From Cristatella mucedo (Eukaryota; Bryozoa; Phylactolaemata; Cristatellidae), in assembly GCA_009760855.2 (NCBI GenBank), contig WPIO01000049.1, forward strand, positions 2,934,501 to 2,998,500: a DNA stretch of 64,000 nucleotides. Reading direction: 5' to 3'. Of the stretch, positions 34,060 to 45,250 are shown in pieces. Both the position numbers and the translations under genes were made by a program. Below the pieces are notes generated by a model. The model had not been told where the DNA came from and ran no database searches. It was given only the letters and a program-made list of their open reading frames with translations. Positions within the stretch are counted from its first letter, which is position 1; each line of letters begins with the position of its first letter.

Positions 34060-34260
34060 AATAATATAATAATAATGCACTTGATACAGCGCCCTCAGAG
34101 AACTCAATCTCTCTGTATGCGCTTAATAATTGCTGCAAAGGGAAATGCAATTGAATAGTGAGTAAAATCACGCTTGATAAAAAAATGAATAACATGGTTA
34201 GGGCTGAAATGCACAAGGTCAGCATGCAAAGGTGGTTATTGGCAGCATAGCCATCTTTTA
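34060..34260 (-). mobile_element. alpha LINE 3' end
   Basis: The tail with TAA-type repeats is at about 34060-34080, the stem-loop at 34080-34140, then 120 bp of 3' UTR ('cacaaggtcagcatgcaaagg'). Confidence 0.75.
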
Positions 34261-35146
34261 GCTTAAAGTTTCCTATTTTTTATCCTTGACCAGTATCGAA
34301 CCAACCTGAAGCCTCTTTGCAGGACGGCTTCCTACACAAGTCCCTATGTAATCGTTGCTATCCAACTGTTCCTGGAATGTGTGCACATACTTCTCGGAAG
34401 CCCTGACTGCTATTCATCGTCTGCTACGGTCACCCGTGTATTTATGGTAGCCCATGTGCCAGTCCCTCGCCTCTTTCTGGATGGAGAGATCAGAGAAACT
34501 GATTCGATGAGGCTTAATGCTCGATTAAGCACGCCTGCTACAGTGATAAGGAAGTTTCAATTTCAAATTAGCAATCGGCAAATCTTTAGTTTTCAATTTT
34601 GCATGGCTTAAAAATACTCACATCTGCACAATCAAAGAGCTTTGTTTGAGGGTCGTCAGATGCTGCAGCTCAGAACGGCGGTTTCATGTGCAGAGCATTC
34701 TATCTTAAGCTAGGCTATATGTCAAACTTCACTAAATTCATACTCTGAGCAGCAGCGCTTTACAAGCCTCGCGGGATATTTGGCAGGTCTTAACCGTTAG
34801 TGAACCGAGCTTAATTATCTGATTTAATTCGTACGACGAGCGGTTAAAGCCATCTCGCGGCAGCGACTGGGCATTTCGCTCGCTAACCGCCGGCACAAGC
34901 TAATTGGATCGCGTACCGCTAATTGCTTTCTTTTTAATTGGCTTAAGCACAGTCGCCTCGACAACGGCTATTGTCTAGTGCACGCCACCCCGATCCAGTA
35001 AACCAGCACGGCGTTTAGCGAGGTTTCCGTTTGCGCGATGTCTTCAGCGACAGTCACCGTGGCCGATTCAGGAGCTTTTTCCTAATGCCGTATCGGCCAA
35101 ACGCTGCTCCGAAAGGCATCAGCGCCCCTTCGCAGCCAACCCATTT

Positions 35147-35188
35147 CCACGACTCGCGGCACAGCGAGTGCTGTGCCGCGAGTCGTGG
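35147..35188. other. Perfect 18-bp hairpin
   Basis: CCACGACTCGCGGCACAG, a 6-base loop (CGAGTG), then the exact reverse complement. It is very GC-rich. It may be a local inverted duplication. Confidence 0.8.
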
Positions 35189-35470
35189 ACGGCGAGGAGT
35201 GGACGGCTCCCTCGTAGCTGTCGGCTGACGCCCGCTCGGCAATAAAAAAAAATTGCCCGGACAGAAGACTACGACTTCGAGCTCGTCAGTTCATGTGCAT
35301 TCTGACGCACCCATCGCTTGATACTGAGAGCGCGAAGCGGAAGCAGTGGGCGAGTAGCGCTCAAAAAGCCAGCGCGATGCCTCGAACGCTTCGGTCGGAC
35401 TGCGAGCACGCTGCAATAGCGATCGCCGGCAACAGCGGCCACGCCCACGACCACTTGGGGACTCCGGAAA

Positions 35471-35620
35471 CATTTGGTCTAGCGGTTAAGGTGCTCGCCC
35501 CGACCAAGGTCTCACTGAAGTCGTGGGCTAGAGTCCCGAGGCATATGTGAAGCGCCTGAATAGAGATTAAGTTCTCTTGGGGTGCTATATAAATGAATTA
35601 TATTGTTATATTACTATTAT
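35471..35620 (+). mobile_element. SINE A: tRNA head with alpha LINE-like tail
   Basis: The head is TGGTCTAGCGGTTAAGGTGC (box A), with box B around GGGCTAGAGTCCCGAG. The tail is GAAGCGCCTGAATAGAGATTAAGTTCTCT, then GGGGTGCTATATAAATG and AT-rich repeats, which resembles the alpha LINE 3' stem-loop. Copies 1 and 2 of the flank have the uninterrupted site (GGAAACGATTGTCAACTTGG), so the insertion limits are clear to within a few bases. Confidence 0.8.
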
Positions 35621-36473
35621 CAACTTGGCAGAGGAGCGAGAACTTACATCCTTGCGTAGAATAGCGGGCGGAATCTGAGTAAACGCTTCGACTCGACAGG
35701 CGGCGTCGCCGCAATCGCGCGACGCAGCCTGAGCTCGTGACGCGGTTCCTCCGTCGCCGGGTGGCCGATTGACGAGACGCTGGGCTGCCGAGACAGCGAG
35801 ACGACATCGCATGCGCAAGACGTCGATACCAGCTGCGTTATTGCTATCGAGCCCGATTCGGACCGAGCCGAGGCCGCAGCCACTCGTCCGGCTGACGTCT
35901 TCAGCGGACGTCGGGTGGGCGAATGGCGCAACTTCTCGACGGCAGCAGCCGACTCGAGTGGGTCTCGTCGGCTCATCGGCAGCCCTGTGTAGCTGCCACG
36001 GCCGCCGCCGCCATCGCAATTACCATCGCCTCCGCCATAGCCGCTGCCTCGCCGCGACGATCGGGACCGGGGACTCTAGACGAGGAGTCGATGCTGGGCC
36101 TTATGGTGGCGGCTCGTCGGGAGCAAAATCGACCCATTGGCAGCGGCAACAGCTTGCACACGATCGCCAGGAACGCCGGTGGAATGCTAGCGGCGTGACG
36201 GCCGAACGCAGAGTAGACGCTTACGATGGCGTACGGAGACCAGCAGGCGATAAACGAAGAGCCAATCATGATGAAGACCTGAAAACGCAGCACAGCAGCA
36301 GCATCGGCAAGTGAAGCTGAAGCAGTGACAGTGGCGGTTGCGTGGCACACACTCCGGCAGAACCAGCAGCATCTGCATTTCCTCTGCAGCTGTGGCATGT
36401 AATAAAATTTAGTGTGGCCTCGTATATAACTCATCAGCCCGGAAAAGACAAAGTGCTGGGTGCTAAAGTAGGA

Positions 36474-36840
36474 GATTTTTCTATAGCCGGAATTTTTACA
36501 TTATTATATATAATTTAATTGTTATTATTATTATCTATAGTTTTATATATTTATTTTTATTTTATCTAAAGCCGGATGCTAAGCAGGAGATTTTTCTATA
36601 GCCGGAATTGTTATATTATTATATATAATTTTATTATTATTATATATAATTCTATTATAATATTATTATATATAGTTTTACATATTTATTTTTATTTTAT
36701 CTAAAGCCGGATGTTAAGAAGGAAAATTTTCTATAGTCGGAATGTTTACATTATTATATATAATTTTTTTATTATTTTAATAATTATTATATATAGTTTT
36801 ATATATTTATTTTTATTTTTATCTACGGCCGGATTTTTCT
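36474..36840. repeat. AT-rich tandem repeat, three units of about 120 bp
   Basis: Each unit runs GGAGATTTTTCTATAGCCGG, an ATTATATATAATTT block, a TTTATATATTTATTTTTATT block and ATCTAAAGCCGGATG. It lies in the intron between the two remaining opsin C exons. The phrase 'ctggagatttttctatagc' recurs alone at about 50009. Confidence 0.85.
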
Positions 36841-36859
36841 ATACTCAAAAGCCTGAGCT

Positions 36860-37150
36860 GCTAGCCGTATGCATTCGTTGGCCAACAGACTTCCTTTCTG
36901 GCAACCGAGAGAAATTGAGAAGCCTAGCTGAGTCAGGAGGGCAGTTAAGCTAGTGACTAGCATGGAAGTAGCAGCTCAGGACGGCTAGACAGGACGCGTG
37001 ATAGTCGGCAGCACGAAAGTAATGGACGCTGCGAAAGAAAAGTGGAAGTGAGCACAGTCGCATACAGTAAAAGCTTGTGTCGCCAATGGTCTTTAAGTGC
37101 GAAAGAACCACACGAGCCGTGGAGGCCAGAGAACTTCCTTGCAAACTTCC
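36860..37150 (-). mobile_element. beta LINE 3' fragment
   Basis: The complement matches 56450-56720 (CTTAAAGACCATTGGCGACA.AAGCTTT, 'cctgagctgctacttccatgc'). Confidence 0.65.
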
Positions 37151-37930
37151 GACTTTAGCCTGCGAGGATCGATCAACAGAACCTTTTAATCATTTGCGTC
37201 TGAAACTCCAATGTCCAAAGTATTTCATTGTACCAGCTCGATTAAACCGTGCATGCCCGCGACAGTCACTAGCGACGCGCCCCTTTTAATGTAGCTGAGT
37301 ACGAGGGGAGAAGACTTTCGCCAGGATTGGCATTCCTAAAATGGAGTTGCTTGGCGATGTTGCGCCCAATCAAAACTCAGCGGTAACAACGAAAAATTAC
37401 GTAGAGCAGGCTCATAGACGCGGATAACGCGTCTGGCGTAATCACCTGCTGACCACACAGTAAGGACGAAACTTGTTTCGCATAGTATCGTAGGATGCCC
37501 GGTTTCAACCTTAGAAGGCTCGATTTATTTTCAAAGCTAAAACTTGTGGCGGCATCAGTTTTGAGACTGCTGAGTACGTAAGCCCAATCGATCGAGACGT
37601 ACACAAGCCAGCGCCAATGAATGACCCTGCTCACAACCCCGCCGGCCTGTGAGGATGCGGCCGCCCCGCCACGTGATAAAGAGCTTGCCTCAAGCACCGG
37701 AAAGAGGCCGTCCTCCGCTTAACGAGCTGCTCACGCACACTCCGCTTGGTGCGCGAGTGAGGGGTCGGGTGCGGTCGAGTCAGGAGCAATCGTGGGAGAG
37801 CGAGGCGGCCGCGGCGGCCCCTAGCCGCCGCCGCCGCCGTCCGGCTCTTTTGGGAGGAAATTGAGCACGCTCTCGGCGGCAGCGTTCGAGTTCTGGGCGC
37901 AGCGCGCGCACCAAAAGCCACACTTCGCAC
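37151..37930. other. Unassigned part of the opsin C intron
   Basis: I recognise no gene. 37780-37860 is very GC-rich. Confidence 0.3.
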
Positions 37931-38339
37931 CTAAACTCTAGTTCGTGTGTTCTCGAGTTCTCACGCTCTTGCGCTTGCTCCGGCCGGTTGAAGAGCGCTC
38001 CGCTCCGCACCAGAGAGCCGCCAGCTCGGGCGACAGCGCTCGCGACGCGATCACGTCGGACGGCAGCCCAGGCGTCGAGCGCCGGATATGGAACAATATG
38101 GACCCGTAGCAGAACGCGATCGCTCGTAGCCGAGCGGCGAACTCGGCGATGAATACCGCCACGACAAACGACTAGTCGCTCGCTCGCATCCGATCGAGCG
38201 AGCACGCAGTGCGGTAGGGTTCCGGCTCGTTAGAGCCAAACGATTCGACGAGAAACGGCAGCTTCGTCCAGAGGGCGCTGTAGGTGCACAGGCAGATGCC
38301 CGCCCAGGCGATTTTACCCGGCGTCAGGAGCCGTGCGGC

Positions 38340-38900
38340 TGCGACGACCGAAGACGGGTGGATTCGCTGCTACCGCTTCTGCCACCCAACGGATGGCGGC
38401 GGCGTGCGCATCACTCGTTTTCACTAAAGGTTCCCTTGCACCAATGCGCTAACCAGGGCCACGAAATGAATGATAAGAGCGAAGCAGATTAAAGTTCAGA
38501 TGCCCGGATGGGCTATCTCGCCCATAGAGTAAAGGAGCAAGGCAGGAAGCCGGAGTATCGCTATTTAATCGCAATATTATTGAGCCCTTTCCTCGAGATC
38601 GTAAAGTGATTAGGAGGGTTAAGAATAACGTGACCTCCCCCTCCCCCCCCCCCGCCAGCAGGTTCACAGTCAGCCACATACGAGATGGCTAACTCCGAAA
38701 TGAGTTGATCTCACACGTAAGAAAGCTAGCTACCCTTGCCTAGAATAAGGTGCAGCTGGTGATCTTTTAGGAGAAACTGCTCGCGTGTAAATCCGCTCCG
38801 CGAAAAGGGGTGGAGTAAAAGGGGGTCGAAAAGCGATTAGAGGTTTATATCAGGGGAAGGAAAACAAACCTGGATGTGTTAGTTCCACCATCGCTAGTGT
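38340..38900. other. Unassigned region upstream of opsin C
   Basis: The first 70 bases resemble the intron before the equivalent opsin B exon, then the similarity ends. A C-tract lies at 38636-38653. Confidence 0.4.
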
Positions 38901-38904
38901 GCAG

Positions 38905-40730
38905 ATAATATGAATAATAATAATAATAAATCACTAGATAAAGTGCCCTCAGAGAACTCAGTCTCTTTCTAGGATCTTTAAATTTGTTGCAAATGAAAAC
39001 GCAATTGAATGGTGAGTAATATCATGCTTGATAAACAACATGAATAACATGCTATGGGCTGACATACACAGGGTCAGCATGCAAAGGTGGTTAGTGGCAG
39101 CATGCACAAAGTCAGCACGCAGCACATGTAGGACGAATCACAGGGACACACTCAATGCTGACCTAAATAGGTGTGTTTTTAAGCTCTTTTCGAATGCGGT
39201 CGAGTCAGGGGATGTTCTGACCCAGGTCGGGAGGGAGTTCCAGGCTTTGGGAGCATACGAACTAAATGCGCAGTCTCCAATGGATTTGAGGTTTCTACGA
39301 GGTATTGGTAAACTGTTGGATTCCGAAAAGCGGGTGGCACTATGCTTGGCCTGATGGGGGAGTATATCTGAGAGATAGGCTGGAGCCAAAGAATGAAGTG
39401 ACATAAAAGTGAGCGATATAACCTTGAAGTCGATCCGTTGCTTGATTGGTAGCCATTGCAGGTCGGCAAGAGGTGTTGTGATGTGGCAACTGCGACACTC
39501 ACGACAGACAAGCCAAGCTGCAGAGTTTTGCACCTGCTGTAATCACCTGATTGCACATGCCGGTAGGCTAGCAAGCAGTGAGTTAGAGAAGTCAAGACGA
39601 GATGTCACAAATGCATAGACCAACTTGAACATGGTATTCTTTTCTCAAAAAGCCCGAATTTAGCAATGTTATATAGCTGAAAGTAGGCATACTTGTCTGT
39701 GGAGCTGATGTGGTCGTCTAACGAGAGGTCACTTAGGATCATGGCACCCAGATTTCGAGCTGATTCAGCAGGAGATATGCTGGCAGAGCCAATTTTGAGC
39801 GTGAGCCTTTCCATTTTCTGAATCCCACTGGGTTTTCCCATAATAAGTAAGTTGGTTTAATCATCGCTTAGTTTTAGAAAATTTGCTGCCATCCATGGGC
39901 GGATGTCACCAACACAAGTAGCAAGTCAGTTAAGGCGATTCGAGGTGCTCGAAGGCTGGGAGGGGTCAAAGCAACGGTACAACTGAGTGTCATCCGCATA
40001 GAAGTGAAAGCCTAGATTGTGCTTGGCAATCCTATCAGCAAGAGGTAGAGTATAAACCGTGAAAAGAACCGGACCTAGCACAGAGCCCTGAGGTACCCTA
40101 TATTTCAGAGGTACCTCAGATGATCTTTGTCCATTCACGTCAATACTCTGGAGTCTCCCACAGAGATAAGACCTGAACCATTGCAGACCAGTGCCAGTGA
40201 TGCCCAAGCGAGATGAGAGGCGTTCTAGAAGAACTTTGAGATCGATGGTATCAAAGCTGCCGAAAGATCGAGCAAAACAAGTAGAGACCCTCAACCTATG
40301 TCAGAATTCCCAAGTAGGTCGTTGTACACCCTAAGAAATGCTGACTCTTCAGAGTGATTAGCTCTAAAGCCAGACTGGAACTTATAAGCAAAGTTTGGAG
40401 TTTCAATATATGAGTTCAGCTGGTCCGATACGACCCGTTCTAGTGTCTTTGATATGAATGGTAGAAGGAGGACTGGGTGGTAGTTGCTCAAGTTCTCTTG
40501 GTCTAGAGTCGCTTTCTTGAGAAGTGGCCTGACTACAGCTATTTCTAAAGGTGCTGGGACATGACCTGAGGCTAATGACATATTAATGATGTTAGTTATG
40601 CATGGCGGCAGCAGATCTATGCAACGTAGGAGCAGGACAATGGGAATTTGGTCCAGAGGACTTGGTGTCTTCTTTGATTGGGATATGAACTTCAGGACTA
40701 GATCACTAGTGACCTATTTAAACGTAAACC
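38905..40730 (-). mobile_element. alpha LINE, longest RT copy on the minus strand
   Basis: Minus-strand pieces in order: 40291-40581 (MSLASGHVPAPLEIAVVRPL, LERVVSDQLNSYIETPNFAY); 39926-40294 (FDTIDLKVLLERLSSRLG, GFHFYADDTQLYRCFD); 39605-39841 (GKPSGIQKMERL); and 39138-39533 (NSAAWLVCRECRSCHI and the RTSPDSTAFEKSLKTHLF end). The tail stem-loop and TAA repeats are at 38915-38990. Frameshifts near 40260, 39900 and 39600 disable it. The RT extends further 5' than in the 11127 copy. Confidence 0.9.
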
Positions 40731-40739
40731 GATGCAGAT

Positions 40740-41270
40740 TCTTAAATGATACTTGAATGTAGATACTTAAATATAGACCGATAGACAGATACGCCCGATC
40801 AAACACCCTGTTAGTACGAAGGAAAATTAACAAATACGACTGCCGGTTGGTTGTTGAAACCAGCTCTGAATTATCATTTTTGAGCGATAAGTTCATGAGC
40901 CAGTCCAGACGGAATGGCGGAAGCCTACAAGCGTTTGTGTGATTCATGGGACGCTGCATAAAGATGTGCAGAGCTATATGTTAATCTTACTATTTTTATT
41001 TGAGTATTGGTAGCAAGACCGAATGTCACCAGGTTTTTGGGATCGACATAAATGATGCGTGCGTCCTGGGTTTGTATTTCTTAGTGCTTGTTGTACGGGC
41101 GAGCTGAAGTGAATCTGTGGGAGTTGCGGTTGCAAGTCGGTGGGCGTCTGGTCGCTCTTGAGGTCAATGGGGCATGGAACGCTAGAAATGTGCTCTCAGT
41201 GATTAAACCAGCTTGATCGGAGCAACGAAGTTTCCTTAAAGATTAGGAACTTTCCTAATCATTTTGAAGG
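40740..41270. other. Unassigned region
   Basis: I see no recognisable gene. Confidence 0.3.
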
Positions 41271-42840
41271 CGTTCTATTTTCGTCTAGCAACCGTGACAT
41301 GAGATCCGCATACCTGATGAAGCACAAGATTAATGCAGGCACGAATGCACGAATCAGGCAGAGCCCTAGACGCCTCGCGACAAAACACCGAAAAGAGATC
41401 CGGAAAGTCCCGGACGAGGAAACTTGCGGGAAAAAAGGGAAAATTCTCCAGTCTCGTCTCCTTTCCTGTGGTATCAGTTAAGAAGAAAGATGGCATACGA
41501 GATGTTGCGTTACCTTTCCGGTGGTTAATAAAATTACGGAGAAATACTCTTTGATTTACCCGCTGCCGACAGATTTTTGATACCTCAGTTGCTCTTTCGG
41601 ACACTAAATGGTTCTCTACACTTGATCGCAACTACGGGTACCATGATGTTAAAATGGCTGAAGGACGTAGACAAAAAAGGAATTTTTTGCACGGACAATG
41701 GCTCTGGCCATTCATGGTGATCCCTTTTGATTTTTCCGAGCCACATTTGAGCGGCTGATGAAGAGAGCTTTAGAAGATTTCAATTTCTGAAGGCCCTGAT
41801 TTATTTGTGTGATGTGATAGTTTTTAGGTCAATTTTGTAAGCTGGAACTGGAAAGATTATCGAAGTACTAAATCGCCCTACTCTGGCTGGGTTGAAGGTA
41901 CATCCTAAGAATTGTCACCCGTTTCGAGGGTAAGTGAACTACTTGGAACATGCTGTAGGAAAATCGGAAGTAAGGATCGATCCGGATGAAGTAGCAGCTG
42001 CAGTATGCTGGCCGATGCCAAGAGATTCAGGGTGCGGAGCTTTCTAGTTTTATGCACGTACTATAGGCGTTTTGTGAAGATGTTTTTCATAGCTACATCC
42101 CACCATTACCTTACGGGGAACGGTGTAAATTTTGAATGTCGGCAGCAGGTTATATTTCATACGAACGCTTGAAATAAGCCTTGGCAACTTGCGATTTTTT
42201 AATTCTACGACACCGTCTGTTCCTAATTTGCTCGACTGCTATGAAAGCAACCATAGGATTATTGGGCTGACGTCCCAATAGACAGAAGTGTATGAGCAAT
42301 TGGTGGATTATTTCAGTAACTTTGAAAGTAGTCTACAGTGGAATTGGTGTGTACCGAGAAAGGAATCAGTAGCCATTATCAATAGTCTTTTCAATTTCCA
42401 CCCGTACCTGTATGGGGCTAGTTTCACGATATGCACTGGCCATGCGGCTCTGAAATGGGTTGGCCCACTGAAATACCCAGAGGTTCAGCTTGCTCGGTGG
42501 GTTTAATGAACAAGGCCTTAATGATCGATCACAAGACACAGTACAGGGCAAGGACAGCCCACAGGAACGCCGACAGCTTGAGTAGCAGGCCTTGTGCTGC
42601 TGAGTGCAGGCATTATGCTAGTAAGGAAAGATATCGCGGTATTGCTGCATGCTACAAGAGAAGAATTTAAAACAGCGCAGAGGCTTTGGGAGATACGGTG
42701 CGTACGCAGGCAGAGAAAAATGACCTGCAGTCACTTATGCAGTGCATGCAGAGAAAGCAGGTCGCGCCCGGTTTGGGAGAAGGTCACCCACCATAACAAA
42801 GCCATTGCGTATCAGTGGTCGCAGTAGGACACATTTGGAC
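41270..42840 (+). mobile_element. Gypsy-type LTR retrotransposon pol remnant
   Basis: Plus-strand pieces in the usual Gypsy order: a VVSVKKKDGIRDVALPFRWL segment before the RT fingers (about 41450-41530); a TFERLMKRALEDFNF segment near 41740-41790; VHPKNCHPFRG and DPDEVAAAVCWPMPRDS near 41900-42030; and RNase H at 42360-42510 (FHPYLYGASFTICTGHAALK, PEVQLARW), followed by HRNADSLSSRPC near 42560. Stops and shifts are frequent, and the catalytic YLDD is not readable. No LTRs were identified. Confidence 0.75.
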
Positions 42841-43069
42841 TCCTTCTGGGACTGCTGCAGAAAAAGTTAGTACCTAAAAATGGCCTGATAATAACTGGAC
42901 TAACCGAAATACCTAGGAAGGTTAGACCCACAGATATGACTGAGCCAGCATTAAGCCTACATGTGGAAACCTAGCGGTTAAGAATCACCGAGTCAATTGA
43001 TGCAGCGTTTATAATGGGTGAGCCCGTGATGTGCTATAAAAGAGTGGGTGATGCAAATCTCCTGTGCAT

Positions 43070-43775
43070 ATTGTCATAAATAATAGTTATAATTATAATA
43101 CATTTGATAAAGCGTCCTCATAGAACTCAATCTCTCTCTTGGGGTTTTACAATTGCTGCAAAGAAAGCACGATCTATTGGTTAGAGGTGGCCCGCTCAAT
43201 AACCTACATGAATACCATGGTTAGGGGTGACAAGCACAGGGTCAGCATGCATGTGTGGTTAGTGGCAGCATCCAGTGCCAGCACGCATAATTGCATAAAG
43301 AACGAATCACAGAGACCCATTAAATGGTGTCATAGGATTACGTATTTTTGGTTTTCTTTAATGTGGACAAGTCCGGAGATATAGTGCCGCAAGTCGGGAG
43401 TGAGTTCCAGGCTTTGGGAGCATACGAACTAAAGGCACTGTCTCCAAAGGATTTGAGGTTAATACGAGATATAGTTAAGCACTTAGGTTCCCGAAAGGGG
43501 GCGGAATGATGCTTAGCTTGGTGGGGAGATCTGATTGGTAGGCTGGAGCGAAAGAATGGAAGGACCTGAAAGCGAGCGACAAAACCTTATAGTCGGTGCG
43601 CTGCTTGACTGGTAGCCAGTGCAGGTCGGCGAGAAGTGATGCGACATGGCAACTGCGACGCTCACGACAGACAACCCTAGCTGCTGATTTATGCACCCGC
43701 TGTAGGCGCCTGAGTGCACAGGCTGATAGGCAAGCCAACAGTGGGTTACAGAAGTCAAGACGGGATGTCACAAGT
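43070..43775 (-). mobile_element. alpha LINE 3' portion
   Basis: The minus frame 43475-43771 has TSRLDFCNPLLACLSACALR and WLPVKQRTDYKVLSLAFRSF. The tail stem-loop is at 43085-43165. At its 5' truncation point it abuts a plus-strand alpha tail. Confidence 0.85.
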
Positions 43776-43779
43776 TATG

Positions 43780-43890
43780 TTACCACTAACCATTAGATGG
43801 TGCTTCCTTTGCAGCAAATCTAAAGTTCCCGGAAAGAGATTGAGTTCTCTGAGAGGGGGCTATATCAAATGTATTATCATTATTATTATT
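43780..43890 (+). mobile_element. alpha LINE 3' tail only
   Basis: 'cctttgcagcaaatctaaag', GGAAAGAGATTGAGTTCTCT, GAGAGGGGGCTATATC and an ATT repeat. It points away from the minus-strand copy at 43070-43775. Confidence 0.75.
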
Positions 43891-43949
43891 CTCCATCTAT
43901 AATTCTACTCGATCTCACTACGAGAACCCAGTGAGTGTTTCTCGCGAGA

Positions 43950-44190
43950 GTTTTCTGTAGTGCACACAGAGGCCTGAGAGGATTTCGATGCGAATAGCCC
44001 ACAGACAGTACCTCTCGCAACAAAGAGAAAGTGAGAAGCCTAGCGGTATCAGGAGAGCTTCATTCGAGGAAGTAAGATGCAAGAACACGGCTGGGCAGGT
44101 CGGCTGGAAAGGACTGCGACGGTAGGCAGCTTGAGAGAAAATGTAAGAATTGCGTAGGGATTGCGGAAGTGATCTGGAAACATCCTATAA
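43950..44190 (-). mobile_element. beta LINE fragment (tentative)
   Basis: Resembles 36880-37060: 'gagaagcctagc', 'tcaggagg.cag', 'cggctgggcaggtcgg' and the 'gtaggcagcttgag' segment. Confidence 0.4.
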
Positions 44191-45085
44191 GTGCATTTAC
44201 ATGTATACCTGTATATATTTACCAGAAATGATTAGAGGATGGGCTTCTTCTCCGCGATTTTTTATGGGTAGACTGCTTCCTCCATTTAGGTGAACTTCCT
44301 CCATTTAGGCGAAACTTCATTTAGGTTTACTTAGTCCATTTAATGAACAGATAAATGAAAAGCTTTACCATCAGGACCGTCAGCCTTAGCAACGGTCTGC
44401 CGGTTATATAGCCACAGCGACTGCGCCTTTCACAGCTACTCGCTTATATGGATAGTCGTAATGTTTCAAAGTGAATAGTGACGTGTATACGCTATTTTGG
44501 TGGGTACGCATTTGGATAGTTTTGCACACAACTTGCAAATATCGAAATGAATCCAACCAAAGTGGCGGAACCAGAAAGGGAAACCTCCCACATTCGCCCC
44601 TACCCTCCTTTACAGTGCCACGACCTGAGCCGCACACGTCCACTGACCGTCGCTAACGAGGAAATGATATCCTAATTCCACTCGACGACCTACCGGAGAG
44701 TTTGTATCAAATAAATAAAAAGATTTTGCGCTATTTTTTTTCATTTCTATTACCACCTACATTAAAACGAATTGCAGGTCTTGACCCTACATACCATTGT
44801 TAAAGGTCTTTACCCCTAGAGATTAAAATCCCAGCTCCGCCACTGGATCCAATGCTATTTTAAAGTAACATCTTTATAAGACCACTTCGCATGACCATCT
44901 CAGTTTCATTTACTATCGATTGACCTATTTTGCAATGAATACCAACTCCTAGCTTACGCCAATCAAAATTATGGGAAACTTCAACGGTGCATTACAATTC
45001 GGGCCAGAGCGTCGGCAGATCTAATGGTGAGCCCAGCCTGACTGGTGAGCCCGAACATCTATCGAGCAAGAACTCCATACGCCGA
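44191..45085. other. Unassigned region
   Basis: 44270-44345 contains short imperfect repeats of TCCATTTAGGTGAA. I recognise no gene. Confidence 0.35.
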
Positions 45086-45087
45086 GC

Positions 45088-45250
45088 TGGTTTGGTCTGG
45101 CGGTTAAGGTGCTGGCTATTAAAAACCGATGTGAAGGTTATTGTATTTGATGAACGAAGTCATTGGCTCGAGCCCCGTGGTATATGCGAAGAACCTGAAT
45201 GGAGATTTAAGTTTTCTTAGGGCGAGATGCAAACGAACTATATAAAACGA
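45088..45250 (+). mobile_element. SINE A, second copy
   Basis: The head is GCTGGTTTGGTCTGGCGGTT, AAGGTGCTGG; box B is at TTGGCTCGAGCCCCGTGG; the tail is GAAGAACCTGAATGGAGATT, TAAGTTTTCTTAGGGCG. It has an extra 30-40 bases in the head compared with the copy at 35471. Confidence 0.65.

Larger units (their letters stand above)
34619..35640 (-). repeat. Opsin flank duplication, copy 3 (next to opsin C)
   Basis: Related along its length to 1-1150 but more diverged. It lacks SINE B at the equivalent of 686-864 and instead holds a SINE A insertion at 35471-35620. It includes a perfect 18-bp hairpin at 35147-35188. Confidence 0.75.
35640..38338 (-). pseudogene. Opsin C, two exons left, disabled
   Basis: Exon with helices 4-5: starts at 38338 after GTCGCAG and encodes AWAGICLCTYSALWTKLPF, then NEPEPYRTACSLD with Glu181 and Cys187. 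A TAG at 38172-38174 follows, and helix 5 resumes in the same frame (AIAFCYGSILFHIRRS). Exon with helices 6-7: starts at 36278 after TTTTCAG and encodes VFIMIGSSFIACWSPYAIVS. It then has a three-codon loss before VCKLLPL and a one-base loss near 36140 that breaks the frame. In the shifted frame NGSILLPTSRHHK is readable. Exons for helices 1-3 were not found at higher coordinates. The tail resembles that of opsin A (AQRLVNR). Confidence 0.85.

Noticed and set aside
35769-36314. 181-codon plus-strand frame
   Set aside because: Antisense shadow of the opsin C pseudogene; no independent features.
41270-42840. Active Gypsy element or endogenous retrovirus with env
   Set aside because: Only fragments of pol are legible, with many stops. 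No LTRs or env region were seen.
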